Assembly (NCBI GenBank): GCA_934320895.1 | Contig: CAKRFY010000011.1 | Location: forward strand, 20,308 to 84,307 | Origin: an uncultured Lachnospiraceae bacterium | Lineage (GTDB): Bacteria; Bacillota; Clostridia; Lachnospirales; Lachnospiraceae | Reading direction: 5' to 3' | DNA: 64,000 nt | In this document: positions 1 to 9,215 of the stretch, piece after piece | Numbering within the stretch: position 1 is the stretch's first letter | Layout of the letters: every line of letters begins with the position of its first letter | Notes under the pieces: generated by a model | Told to the model about the DNA's origin: nothing | The model's database searches: none | Seen by the model: only the letters and a program-made list of their open reading frames with translations | Position numbers and translations under genes: made by a program

Positions 1-450
1 TTTAAGGAAGCGATGCGTGATTTTGAAAAATGGATAGGTGGTGGCGCTGTTACATTTTATTCATGGAGTCTTGCTGATATAAGGCAGTTTCAGACAGAGT
101 CTTCTTTTAAGGAATATGAGTCAGAGACGCTTAGAAAGATGGAAAAAAACTGGATAGATTTTCAGGAAGTATATAGCAGGCTTTTAGGGATAGATAAGAG
201 GATAAGGCTTAAGCAGGCTGTGGCATCAGCTGATTATGATTTTAAAGGAGCGCAGCATACGGCATTGGCGGATGCTGTGAATACTGCTGAGATACTTAAG
301 CTTTCAAAGAAACCTGAAGAATTTGAACGTGTTATGAAACCCATACTTGATTTGTTTAGAAATGATGATAGTGGCTCGACACTTCTTGATATGTGTCCGG
401 ATTTTTTTGCAAAAGCATTGGAAACGGAAGAAGTAAAAAAGAATGAATAG
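1..450 (+). CDS. 3'-5' exonuclease of the DEDDh family, C-terminal part
   Basis: The frame is open from the first base (F-K-E-A before the first Met at 13), so the gene starts upstream of the window and only about 149 C-terminal residues are seen. The stretch GAQHTALADAVNTAEI matches the ExoIII motif (H-x-A-x-x-D-A) that supplies the last catalytic His and Asp of DnaQ/KapD-like exonucleases. The preceding W...DFQ.VY spacing also fits the family. The first two motifs (DxE and the middle Asp) lie outside. It would trim 3' ends of DNA or RNA in the cytoplasm; the substrate cannot be told. The stop codon lies inside the terminator hairpin that follows. Confidence 0.75.
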   Translation, partial: FKEAMRDFEKWIGGGAVTFYSWSLADIRQFQTESSFKEYESETLRKMEKNWIDFQEVYSRLLGIDKRIRLKQAVASADYDFKGAQHTALADAVNTAEILKLSKKPEEFERVMKPILDLFRNDDSGSTLLDMCPDFFAKALETEEVKKNE

Positions 451-480
451 ATATTTGCAAATATCTATTCATTCTTTTTA
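438..480. terminator. Bidirectional terminator hairpin
   Basis: Positions 438-456 and 459-477 are perfect reverse complements (about 19 bp) followed by a T-run on the + strand, with an A-run on the other side. It overlaps the stop of the exonuclease gene and probably also ends transcription of the minus-strand protease gene. Confidence 0.8.
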
Positions 481-509
481 TGTTATAGTAGGCATATAAT
501 CAATGATAG

Positions 510-529
510 ATCATTTTTATAAAAATGAT
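510..529. terminator. Short perfect palindrome after the protease gene
   Basis: A 20-bp self-complementary sequence (ATCATTTTTATAAAAATGAT) lies just beyond the stop of the minus-strand protease gene. It is AT-only in its centre and may act with the stronger hairpin at 438-480. Confidence 0.4.
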
Positions 530-536
530 TTAGTAT

Positions 537-2675
537 TTAACGGACAGTTACACGTACATAAGCTTTTTTGCCGTTAAATGATTTTAATGTAATTGTTGTT
601 CTTCCGCGTTTCTTAGCTTTTACTTTTCCTGATGAATTTACCGTGGCAACAGATTTTTTGGAAGAAGAGAATGTAACTTTTCTGCTGTAGCATCCTTTTG
701 AAAACATTACCTTAACCTTAAGTGAACGACCACGGCGGATAGTTGCCTTTTTATAAGGACGGCTTGATATTCGCTTAGGTGCATTATATATATTGACGGT
801 ATATGTAGCAATGTTTCCGTCATTTGAAATAGCAGTGATTCTGGCGCTTCCTTTTGAAAGTCCCTTTATCTTACCGGTAGTCTGATTTACTGAAACAACT
901 TTATTGTTGCTGCTTTTGTAAGTCACTGTCGAACTGTCGGTTTTAGTTGAAAGTTTAGCTTTTAAAGTATAAGTTTCACCTTTGCCTATTTTTACCGATT
1001 TTTTAGAAAATGAAACTTTGGTATTTGTTGCTGCAATACCATTTGAAGTGAATGCTTTTATAGGAATATTATACATTGTTCTGTTTTCTACTTCAGTACA
1101 ATCAACCCATGTCTGATCGGTACTGTCATAGATAAAACTTTGACCAGGTTTGCTGTCATATGAGTAAAGCACGCCATCAACAGTTTCAGAAGCTCCCTCA
1201 AAAGGAAGATATGCCTGGTTTCCAGTTGAAGCATCATATTTATAAGTTATTACAACCGCAAATTTGCTTGCGGGTGAAAGTGTGCAGCTTACTGGAAGTT
1301 TAACTGTGTGATATCCATTGTAATCTGCAGTTCCTGATACGGTGCATGAGCTGGCAAGCGTACCTGTATCTGGAGTATCGCCGGTAAGATTTTTATATAT
1401 CTTTATAGTGTACTTCTGTTTGTCAGTCAGAGTGTAAAATGATACAGCATTTAAAGTTTCTTCAAAGGATGAACCACTTGTAAACACATTGGAACAAGTA
1501 ACATCATTTCCAGAAATAAATGCACCATCTGACCAGCCGTTACCATCGTACTGATATATATTTTCATAATTTGCAGTAGACTCAACAGCCATTGTATAAA
1601 TATCATTTATCGAAGGCTCCTCATAAGAAAGCCAGAAATAACCATTATCATTGTAATCTGTGCCGTAGCTGTTTGCTATAAGCCATGCTCCATCTGATGA
1701 AGGTCTGTTTCCCTCTTTGAAGTTATTTTTGGAGTAATTATCATCCCATCCAATAAGTGTTACGCAATGGTTGGAAGCGAGTATAGCAGTTTTTCCAGTA
1801 TATTTTGTCTGGTAGTAAGATTTTCCGGAGTTTGTTCCAGTTTCAAATCCAGTAGAATCATAGTAGAGAGATATATTTAAAGCACCCTGATTCATAATTG
1901 CTTTTTTGATAGTATCTCTGCTGCTGTTGTCAAGACAATCTGCGTTCTGTAGATGTGCATATGAATCATAGCGTAGAGATTCGCCGTTTGCCTTCATAGT
2001 ATCTATCATTTCCTGCTCTTTAGAAAGGGTATCAGCAGTAAAAGGAGCGGCACTTTCTTTTTCAGCGCCTGACCATGTTGCGAGTGTGAATATGGCTGAA
2101 AGTGCGTTACCACCGGCATCATATGCATTGAGAGTCTGCGATACACCAGACGGATTGAAAACATTTGACGGAACATTTGTGCCTGTGATCGAGCTTCCAT
2201 CGCCATACATACTATTTTGTTCATTAGTGATCGGATTATATGTATACCATGTAAGGTGATTTTCTGAATAATCGGCAGTATCGGTGGTATTTAATCCATT
2301 TAATATGGAGTTTGATTCCATGGCTTTGACGGCAGCAAAAGCCCAGCAGCTGCCTGTTACACCCTGATCTTTTATAGTCGTTGTCTGGTTGTATTTTCGA
2401 AGATCATATGAGGATGGAACAGAGGTTGCCTTTTTTCTTCTGGCGGTAGTAGAATCTGATGAGGTATCAAAATCTATTGTTTTCCCATTTTCATCCACAT
2501 AAGAATAGCGCAGAAGCCCATCGTTATTGGCAGATACAACTCTTGAAATGACAGAAAGATTATCGAGTGTATTTTTTTTCTGTGCAGATACCGTTGAAAC
2601 ATCATTTAAACCGGCAACTGCAATACCTGCTGCAAGTGCTGTGCAGAATATTTTGTTAATGTGATTGTTTTTCAT
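537..2675 (-). CDS. Secreted papain-like (C1A) cysteine protease with bacterial Ig-like repeats
   Basis: 712 residues. The N-terminus (MKNNHINKIF, then an Ala/Gly-rich hydrophobic run) is a signal peptide. Residues ~86-360 are a C1 peptidase: the oxyanion Gln and catalytic Cys are in DQGVTGSCWAFAAVKAMES, the His in SNHCVTLIGWDDNYS, and the Asn in GAWLIANSYGTDYNDNGYFW. Residues ~370-545 resemble the lectin-like domain that follows C1 domains in clostridial surface proteases. Two Ig-like (Big_2-type) modules follow at ~550-632 and ~635-712, the second very Lys/Arg-rich, suggesting binding to the anionic wall. It probably degrades extracellular protein or remodels surface proteins. The RBS AAAGGATA lies 5-6 nt before the ATG. 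It is divergent from the AI-2E-type permease gene. Confidence 0.85.
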   Translation of the reverse strand: MKNNHINKIFCTALAAGIAVAGLNDVSTVSAQKKNTLDNLSVISRVVSANNDGLLRYSYVDENGKTIDFDTSSDSTTARRKKATSVPSSYDLRKYNQTTTIKDQGVTGSCWAFAAVKAMESNSILNGLNTTDTADYSENHLTWYTYNPITNEQNSMYGDGSSITGTNVPSNVFNPSGVSQTLNAYDAGGNALSAIFTLATWSGAEKESAAPFTADTLSKEQEMIDTMKANGESLRYDSYAHLQNADCLDNSSRDTIKKAIMNQGALNISLYYDSTGFETGTNSGKSYYQTKYTGKTAILASNHCVTLIGWDDNYSKNNFKEGNRPSSDGAWLIANSYGTDYNDNGYFWLSYEEPSINDIYTMAVESTANYENIYQYDGNGWSDGAFISGNDVTCSNVFTSGSSFEETLNAVSFYTLTDKQKYTIKIYKNLTGDTPDTGTLASSCTVSGTADYNGYHTVKLPVSCTLSPASKFAVVITYKYDASTGNQAYLPFEGASETVDGVLYSYDSKPGQSFIYDSTDQTWVDCTEVENRTMYNIPIKAFTSNGIAATNTKVSFSKKSVKIGKGETYTLKAKLSTKTDSSTVTYKSSNNKVVSVNQTTGKIKGLSKGSARITAISNDGNIATYTVNIYNAPKRISSRPYKKATIRRGRSLKVKVMFSKGCYSRKVTFSSSKKSVATVNSSGKVKAKKRGRTTITLKSFNGKKAYVRVTVR

Positions 2676-2769
2676 AATGTTTATCCTTTCATTAGATTGG
2701 TAAAAATTAGACGCGTAAATGCATCCTTGTATAGAATAACAGAAATATCATAAATATTGTATAAAGATT

Positions 2770-2798
2770 TTGTGAAAGTTCTGATATTCTATGATAAT
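2770..2798 (+). promoter_or_regulatory. Candidate sigma-A promoter for the AI-2E-type permease gene
   Basis: TTGTGA (2770-2775), 17 bp, then GATAAT (2793-2798) gives a plausible -35/-10 pair in the intergenic region. The -35 match is weak, and a TATAGT-like hexamer near 2812 is an alternative. Confidence 0.3.
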
Positions 2799-2876
2799 TA
2801 TCGCTATTTATGATATAGTACCATTATGGCAAAAAAATTGCGACAATAAAATTAGGAAAGGACCAGGTACAAAAAA

Positions 2877-4004
2877 TTGGAAGAAAGTAATAGGGAGTTA
2901 AGAAAAAAAATATGTGTTCATCTTTTGGTGTGTTTAGGGGCGATACTTGCAGTTGTTTTTATTGTTCCTCCTCTTTTTAAGTTGTTTCTGCCGTTGATAA
3001 TTGCATGGCTTATAGCGATGTTAGCCAATCCATTGGTGCGTTTTCTGGAAAATAAGATAAAGATAATGCGAAAACATGGAACTGTTATTGTGATAGTATT
3101 TGTTCTAGCACTTATATGCGCAGCAATTTATGGGATAATCTGTTTTACAGCTGTTCAGATAAGTTCTCTTATAGGGGAACTGCCGGATTTATATGAGTCG
3201 GTAGTGACAAATCTTCAGCATGCAATGAGTAATCTGCATAATAAATTCAATATAATCCCGGCTGATATACAAAGTATGTTTGGAAAAAGAAATATGCAGC
3301 TTAATGAGTACATCCTGACTGCACTTAAATCGTTAAAAACAAGTCCGGTATCAACAGTTGGCAATGTAGCAAGCTCGCTTATAGACTTCTTTGTACTACT
3401 TATACTTACACTTATGATGACATACTTTTTTGTAGCAGACCATGATAAGATCAAGAAAACTGTTGCAGAGCATATGCCGGAAGCCGTAAAAAAAGGCTGG
3501 TATATGATAAAAAATATCATAGTGAAAGCAATTGGTGGGTATTTAAAGGCTTGTTTTCAGATAATGATAGTTATATTTGCGATATTGTTTGTCATATTTT
3601 TGCTTATGGGACAAAAATATGCGGCATTGATAGCATTTGTTACTGCGTTTCTTGATTTTCTACCTTTTGTAGGTACGGGAACAGTACTTACTCCATGGGC
3701 AATATACTGTGTGATAACAGGAGAGTATACATCGGCAGTCATACTTGTAGCAGCGTATTTTATAACATTGTTTGTACACAGGATTCTTGAGCCAAAACTT
3801 ATAGGTAACAGTGTTGGTATGAGCCCATTCCTTACACTTATATCAATGTTTATTTTTTATAGACTTATCGGTATGCTTGGACTTATAATCGGAATACCTG
3901 TGGGTATGGTTCTGCAGGCATTTTATGAAGGTGGAGTTTTTGATAATACGATACGTGGAATAAAGATACTTGTAAGAGATATAAATCAATATAGAAAATT
4001 TTAA
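2877..4004 (+). CDS. AI-2E family transporter (YtvI-like permease)
   Basis: 375 residues with about eight hydrophobic segments, in the AI-2E transporter / PerM layout: two N-terminal helices, a long amphipathic region (~95-150), then paired helices and a C-terminal Gly/Pro-rich set (FLPFVGTGTVLTPWAIY, and HRILEPKLIGNSVGMSPFLT, the latter a typical family signature). Members export small molecules; some are sporulation-linked (YtvI) and some are Na+/H+ antiporters, so the substrate is unknown. The start is a TTG at 2877 with AGGAAAGGA about 14 nt upstream, a rather long spacing, so the start is only moderately certain. It is monocistronic, with a hairpin terminator immediately after the stop. 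Confidence 0.85.
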   Translation: MEESNRELRKKICVHLLVCLGAILAVVFIVPPLFKLFLPLIIAWLIAMLANPLVRFLENKIKIMRKHGTVIVIVFVLALICAAIYGIICFTAVQISSLIGELPDLYESVVTNLQHAMSNLHNKFNIIPADIQSMFGKRNMQLNEYILTALKSLKTSPVSTVGNVASSLIDFFVLLILTLMMTYFFVADHDKIKKTVAEHMPEAVKKGWYMIKNIIVKAIGGYLKACFQIMIVIFAILFVIFLLMGQKYAALIAFVTAFLDFLPFVGTGTVLTPWAIYCVITGEYTSAVILVAAYFITLFVHRILEPKLIGNSVGMSPFLTLISMFIFYRLIGMLGLIIGIPVGMVLQAFYEGGVFDNTIRGIKILVRDINQYRKF

Positions 4005-4080
4005 ACAAAAAACGGAGATATATAAAATGATGTTAAGTCTGATAGCAGACAGAATATCAGGATAATCTCCGTTTTTTGTT
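4004..4080. terminator. Long-looped bidirectional terminator
   Basis: AACAAAAAACGGAGAT just after the permease stop pairs with ATCTCCGTTTTTTGTT at about 4061-4077. The 44-nt loop contains a smaller inverted repeat (CTGATAGCAGACAGAATATCAG). T-runs on both strands serve the convergent permease and VanZ-like genes. Confidence 0.75.
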
Positions 4081-4097
4081 ATATTTTTATGTCAAAT

Positions 4098-4964
4098 TTA
4101 GAAGTGAAAGTTTTTCTGCTGTGCCCTGCTTATCATAAAATCGCGTGCTGCTATTGTCTTAAAGATCGTATTCATGATGTGGAAAAGGATAACACCTATA
4201 ACAACACCGATAAGTGAAAATACGCAATCATCAATATCTCCGCGTCCAAGGTTTGTGTAGTACTGTGTTACTTCGAGTGCAACAGGAAAAAGAATATATA
4301 TGATAATTCTGAAAATAAAGTTTAATTTGCGAAGAGCAACTCTTACCAGATAACCAAATGGGATACCGAGGCATACAAGCTGTACAGCATATAAGATAAA
4401 TTCATTAAGGCTTGATCTGGATCCTAGTGTCTGCTCAATATAACTTGCTGTAGCCATAAAAGGTACGAAGTTGTGTGCACCAAAAGCAAGTTTATGATAT
4501 GGCGGAACAATAGGTGTGATAAAATACTGTTTTGCTATAACAAAAATATATACCAGTGTGAAAAAGATGCACATGCGGTTAAAAAACTTATGATAGCCAT
4601 CAAAGCGTGGTCCCCTGTCAAAAAGGTCGCGTAATGTACAATATAAAAATGGTACGATCCAATTTATTAGTACAAGACAAGGAAGCCAGAGGTCAAAGGT
4701 TATCCATGCATTTGGCTGTACTAAATAAATGGCTGTGGCAAAAGCGAGTGTTGTAATAGTCATACTTACGGCATGAAGAAAATTGTAGTCATAATTTAAA
4801 GATGACTCCAGAAAGAAGTGTGCCAGAAGCAGTGATGCTACAGCTGCAAATATGACAGACACATAATGCATTGGGACAAGATAATAAAGGCATATTGTCG
4901 TGATGAGCGAAAGCAGACTGAGTAAAAGTACGAGGCTGCTGATATTTACGGTTCTTTTGTTCAT
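4098..4964 (-). CDS. VanZ-like family membrane protein
   Basis: 288 residues, mostly hydrophobic, with about eight membrane segments. The C-terminal ~110 residues carry the VanZ signature: the ALEVTQYYTNLGRGDIDDC stretch followed by a hydrophobic run, equivalent to the E-x-x-Q...R..D..D pattern of the family. VanZ proteins are linked to low-level teicoplanin resistance, but most members have no assigned role. The start is set at the ATG preceded by GGAG with 7-nt spacing; an upstream GTG (4985) would add seven residues. The gene stands alone between the bidirectional terminator and a repeat-bearing intergenic region. Confidence 0.8.
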   Translation of the reverse strand: MNKRTVNISSLVLLLSLLSLITTICLYYLVPMHYVSVIFAAVASLLLAHFFLESSLNYDYNFLHAVSMTITTLAFATAIYLVQPNAWITFDLWLPCLVLINWIVPFLYCTLRDLFDRGPRFDGYHKFFNRMCIFFTLVYIFVIAKQYFITPIVPPYHKLAFGAHNFVPFMATASYIEQTLGSRSSLNEFILYAVQLVCLGIPFGYLVRVALRKLNFIFRIIIYILFPVALEVTQYYTNLGRGDIDDCVFSLIGVVIGVILFHIMNTIFKTIAARDFMISRAQQKNFHF

Positions 4965-5100
4965 GATAAATCTCCATTCCTGCACACAATAGGTTTATTT
5001 CATGTAAGAAAATATTTTCGTAAGCTGAGCCGGTGTGCGTGACTCACTTTAATAAAAACTATCATCTTATAATAATAAGCTGAAAAAAAAATAAGTCAAT

Positions 5101-5392
5101 AGTCAGGCGGATATTCGTGGTGCGCTCTGCTACTTGCTCATAATACTATTAGCTGCTATCGCAGTATATCAGAAGGGGATTGTATCTATTCCTCGATAGT
5201 ATTAAATGGAAAAAGTTGTCATTGCTTAAAAACATATTATTGAGAGTAATAAAAAGTCATGGATAATTTCATATTAAATTGCGATATCTAAAATAATGTG
5301 ATATTATAAGAATAGTTTTTGGAAAAAAATTAACTGTATATGTTTTAATACTATCAAGGAAGCAGCAGAGCGGATTACGAATATTTACTTTA
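5101..5392. repeat. MITE-like element with ~50-bp imperfect terminal inverted repeats
   Basis: The 457-bp gap between the VanZ-like and cyclase genes has no gene. Positions 5101-5152, read on the minus strand, match 5343-5392 on the plus strand (core TACTATCAAGGAAG, GCAGAGCG, CGAATAT). The same sequence recurs as a solo copy at 49414-49465. A partial extra arm is at 5186-5208 (minus strand, TTTAATACTATCGAGGAAT). The inner ~180 bp are AT-rich and noncoding. The arms end about 30 bp before the cyclase start codon, so the right arm may carry part of that gene's leader. Confidence 0.55.
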
Positions 5393-5421
5393 CATTGGAG
5401 GAGAAAAAGAGGCACGGGATT

Positions 5422-7287
5422 ATGAAGAAGAGAAGAATAAACTTTAGGAGGGCATGTTATTTCATGCTTATTCTTTCAGTTCTAAGTGGTATAGCAACAA
5501 TTTATTGTTTTGGGAGTGAAATGAAGGAAAGTGCTGTAAGTAATGCAAAAAAGATTGTAAACAGCAGTGCGTATGTAGGAAGGGCATATTTTGAGGAAAT
5601 TATCAGAGAAAGAGTATCGGGACTTGAAGTGCTTGCTGGGAGAATATCAAGCACCGATATAAGTGATAGACGTGAGGTTACATCTGCGTGTCAGAAACTG
5701 GAAAGATACTTTACAGATATTTCAATTGTTGATTTAAATGGTGTGAAGTTGTATGGCGACTGCAATAACAAAGAAATTTGTAAAAGTGATGGATTTGGAA
5801 TGGCACTGGCTGGAAAGTCAAATGTAGCCACTGAAGTTACGATGAATTATGCCGGAAATGATGAACTTTGCTTTTTTGTACCGATCATATCAGGCGGGAA
5901 AGTTCAGTATGTGCTTATTGGTTCAATGCTTATTGATGACATGAGCAATAAATTGTACAATTCAGGTCTGTCAAAAGAGGGATATGTTATCGTTTTGTCA
6001 AAGAATGGGGAAATTATTTCCGCAACGCGAACAGTATGTGATATAGGACTTGAATATGATACGAATTTTTTTTCATATCTGAACGAGAGTGGTGTATTTG
6101 ATGGCTTTGATAGTCAGAAAGTAAGAAGCATGATAAGGGATAATTTAGAAACGAATTTTCAGTTTAGACATAGTAAAAGAAATTATATAGTTACGACAAT
6201 TCCGACAACTGTAAACGGATGGTCATTTGTATATATATCAAAGGGAAGATACAGAAAAGCATCAGATATTGTACTTACAAGTAAGTGCATGAATTATCTC
6301 AGAGCATTATGCGTTGAACTTGTTGTTGTTATGATAATGCTTATATATGCCACAAAAAGCAGACAAAAGCTTATAAGGCTACAAAATACATATGATACAG
6401 TCAGCAAGATGGACAAAACGATAATATTTGAATATACATTTTCCCCAAAATGTTTTGAACTTAAGGATAAGTTTGGAATAATAGTAGATAAAAATATGAA
6501 ACCTTTTATGGGAGAAGCTGTGTATGATGTGTATGAGTATATTCATCCTGATGACTTGTCAATAAGGAGCAGGCTCAGAAAATTTTTTGAGAGTAAAGAA
6601 ACATTTTTCTCTTCTGAGGTCAGAGTAAAAAACAGAGCAGGTGATTATGACTGGTACAGAGTTTTAGGAGTACTTAATAGGGAGAAAAATGGTTCGCCAA
6701 AGCATTTTGTAGGTAAGATTACAGATGCTTCAAAACAGATAACTATGGAGAAAAATCTTGTACAGCGTGCTGAAAAAGATATGCTGACGGGTGTTCTCAA
6801 TAAAAAGACCATGGAGGAAAAGATCAGTGCTCTTCTGGCAGAGAACAAAGCTGATAGATATTACATATTTTATATGGTAGATCTGGACAACTTTAAAAAT
6901 GTAAATGACACACTGGGACATATATATGGAGATAAGGCAATTGCTGATACTGGTGCTGAACTTACAAAGATATTTAAGGATAGGGCACTTATAGGAAGAC
7001 TAGGCGGAGATGAATTTGCTGTCTGTTCCATCTATGATTCTTTTGATGAGGAAAGTTTGAAAAATTATATAATCAAGAAGGCTGAACAGATTAAAAACGC
7101 CAATAGGCGAAGCTATACAGACGGTGCAAATGTTGTAAATATAACAAGTAGTATAGGAATTTCTATTGCACCTATAGATGGAAGTGATTTTGAAACTGTA
7201 TATAAAAAAGCTGATTCTGCATTGTATAAGTCAAAAAAATCTGGCAAAGATCGTTATACTTTATTTAGTGGAGAGTTGTGGAAGTGA
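5422..7287 (+). CDS. Membrane diguanylate cyclase (Cache-like sensor, PAS, GGDEF)
   Basis: 621 residues. A membrane helix (~11-31), an extracellular Cache-like sensor (~32-285), a second helix (~290-308), a PAS fold (~330-435, ending in WYRV...GKITD) and a GGDEF domain (~450-615). The active loop reads RLGGDEF (GGDEF at residues 528-532), and DLDNFKNVNDTLGH carries the metal and GTP-binding residues, so it should make c-di-GMP from two GTP. The RxxD inhibitory site expected just upstream is absent (K and A at the R and D positions), suggesting no product feedback. The ATG at 5422 has AAGAGG at 9 nt; a TTG at 5395 would add nine residues but lacks a ribosome site. First gene of a three-gene c-di-GMP operon; its TGA overlaps the next ATG. 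Confidence 0.88.
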   Translation: MKKRRINFRRACYFMLILSVLSGIATIYCFGSEMKESAVSNAKKIVNSSAYVGRAYFEEIIRERVSGLEVLAGRISSTDISDRREVTSACQKLERYFTDISIVDLNGVKLYGDCNNKEICKSDGFGMALAGKSNVATEVTMNYAGNDELCFFVPIISGGKVQYVLIGSMLIDDMSNKLYNSGLSKEGYVIVLSKNGEIISATRTVCDIGLEYDTNFFSYLNESGVFDGFDSQKVRSMIRDNLETNFQFRHSKRNYIVTTIPTTVNGWSFVYISKGRYRKASDIVLTSKCMNYLRALCVELVVVMIMLIYATKSRQKLIRLQNTYDTVSKMDKTIIFEYTFSPKCFELKDKFGIIVDKNMKPFMGEAVYDVYEYIHPDDLSIRSRLRKFFESKETFFSSEVRVKNRAGDYDWYRVLGVLNREKNGSPKHFVGKITDASKQITMEKNLVQRAEKDMLTGVLNKKTMEEKISALLAENKADRYYIFYMVDLDNFKNVNDTLGHIYGDKAIADTGAELTKIFKDRALIGRLGGDEFAVCSIYDSFDEESLKNYIIKKAEQIKNANRRSYTDGANVVNITSSIGISIAPIDGSDFETVYKKADSALYKSKKSGKDRYTLFSGELWK

Positions 7288-9215
7288 TGATTAATTATGT
7301 GTGTGCTTATGAATTTGTAGCGTTATTTTTAATAGGACTTGTAACTTTTTTTTATCATTATAAAAACTGGCTTCCGTCATATAAAAACAGTTTTTTTATG
7401 TGGATACTCCATATACTGCTTTTAGTGATAGTACTTGATGTTATAAACAGAATGGGGACTTTAGAGATAATAAAGCTTTCTGATGCTGCAGTTTTTGTTA
7501 TGACTTTATTATCTTATATAGGGGTACTTATATCAGCAGTTCTTTTCTGGATATATTATCTGGCTCAGACACTAACACTTGATTATCTGAAGAGGAAGAT
7601 CTCGATCATTATGTATTTGCCAGCAATCGCAATGGCAGTAGTTGTTATAATGTCTGTAAATACAGAAAGCCTTTTTCTGGTTCAGAATGGCGAGGTGTTT
7701 TACAATGAGAGTGCATTGAGAATGTTTCCTATAGTGGTAATCTTTTATATTTTTGCTGGTGCATTTGCTCTTGGCAGAAATAGAAAGAATATTAATAGAA
7801 GACAGTATATGTTTATGCAGATTTCAAACATTGTGTTAGTATGTTTTGTTGAGCTATACTATGTACCAGAAAAAAGACTTATGCTTATCTATTATTGTGT
7901 AGCAGCACTTGTTATAATGTATTATCTTATAATACATAATGTTGATATGTATATTGTCAGTGCGAGTGGCTGCTTTTCAATGGCTGGATTTAAAGATGTC
8001 ATTGAGGAAAAAATTAAGTACAAAAAAAGCTTTTATTGTATTTCTGTTTGTGTAAGCAGTATGGAAAATATGTCAAACTACTGCCTTGAAGATGAAATAA
8101 ATCAGGTTCATGCCATGGTGGGAGATTATCTTAGAAAATATGGTGGCAGACACAATGTATATCATATACACAGCTCAGAATATATAATTATGGTAAAAAA
8201 GGAATCTGATGCGAATGATCTTTTTATCAGATTAAGGAGAGAACTTCCAAAAACGATAAGGATAAATGATAAAAATATAAGTATGTATTACAAATTTTAT
8301 ATTGCCGGAAATTCCGATGCAGTTTATACTTTGTCTGAATTTATGAGAATTCTTATAAGTATGAAAAAGATTGTAACACAGAACTCACTTGACAGGGAAA
8401 TCATTGTTTATACAGGAAGTATAAAGGAGCGAATAGAAAAGGAACTTGAAAATATAAGGGCTATAAGGACTATGTTAGAGTCTGATGAGTGTGAACTTGA
8501 ATGTATGCCTATATATGATATCAAAGAAAAGGATATAAATGAATTAGAGATAAATCCAGTGGTTAAAGTTGGTGACAGAAATCTTCCAATAGAAGATGTC
8601 TGGGAGGTTTCAAGAGAAATTGGGTGCAGCAGGGATACAAATATAATGTTTCTAAAAAGAATATTGCAGTTTGCAAATGAAGAAAAACTTTTTGAGAGGG
8701 GAATTAAACATGTAAGGGTAAATATGGCTGCTTTTCATATAATCAGTGAGTCAATTTGTGAAGAATATATGAGTTATATCAGCGAGTATAATATAAATCC
8801 GGATAATATCGTGTTTGAAATATTTGTTAATGCTGATGTTCCGGAAGATGTATTTGCAAGAGGGATAGCTTATCTTAGGAAAAAAGGGGTACATGTTTGC
8901 TGGGATCAGTTTGGGGTTAATGCATGTAATCTTAAGAGTCTTATGGAAATGCAGTTTGATGGTGTGAAAATAAATAATGCAGTTGTTGCGATGTATTGCA
9001 ATGAAAAAAGTATGCAGCTTATATATATAATCCGTATGTTCAGGGAAAGAGGATGGATAGTGTGCCTGGATGGGATAAGATATCCTGATGGTTTTAAAGT
9101 GGTTACAAAAATGGATGTTGATTATATTCAGGGAAAGGAACTTATGACATTTGTTCCAGAGGAGAAAATCAGAGAGTTCCTCTTAAAGAAGGGAGGAATC
9201 TTAGGTGATATATAA
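7287..9215 (+). CDS. Membrane protein with degenerate GGDEF and EAL domains (probably inactive)
   Basis: 642 residues from the ATG overlapping the cyclase stop (TGATG); GTG codons at 7278 and 7284 are alternatives. About seven hydrophobic helices fill residues 1-215, a GGDEF-like fold without the motif follows (~225-390), then an EAL fold (~400-640). The EAL catalytic signatures are broken: no ExL with its usual context, VFEIFVNAD replaces the E-x-T-E motif, WDQFGVNACNLKSL replaces DDFGTGYSSL, and CLDGIRY replaces AEGVET. The final DYIQGKEL survives, so the fold is probably kept. It is therefore likely a c-di-GMP receptor or a regulator of its neighbours rather than an enzyme. Translationally coupled on both sides. 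Confidence 0.75.
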   Translation: MINYVCAYEFVALFLIGLVTFFYHYKNWLPSYKNSFFMWILHILLLVIVLDVINRMGTLEIIKLSDAAVFVMTLLSYIGVLISAVLFWIYYLAQTLTLDYLKRKISIIMYLPAIAMAVVVIMSVNTESLFLVQNGEVFYNESALRMFPIVVIFYIFAGAFALGRNRKNINRRQYMFMQISNIVLVCFVELYYVPEKRLMLIYYCVAALVIMYYLIIHNVDMYIVSASGCFSMAGFKDVIEEKIKYKKSFYCISVCVSSMENMSNYCLEDEINQVHAMVGDYLRKYGGRHNVYHIHSSEYIIMVKKESDANDLFIRLRRELPKTIRINDKNISMYYKFYIAGNSDAVYTLSEFMRILISMKKIVTQNSLDREIIVYTGSIKERIEKELENIRAIRTMLESDECELECMPIYDIKEKDINELEINPVVKVGDRNLPIEDVWEVSREIGCSRDTNIMFLKRILQFANEEKLFERGIKHVRVNMAAFHIISESICEEYMSYISEYNINPDNIVFEIFVNADVPEDVFARGIAYLRKKGVHVCWDQFGVNACNLKSLMEMQFDGVKINNAVVAMYCNEKSMQLIYIIRMFRERGWIVCLDGIRYPDGFKVVTKMDVDYIQGKELMTFVPEEKIREFLLKKGGILGDI

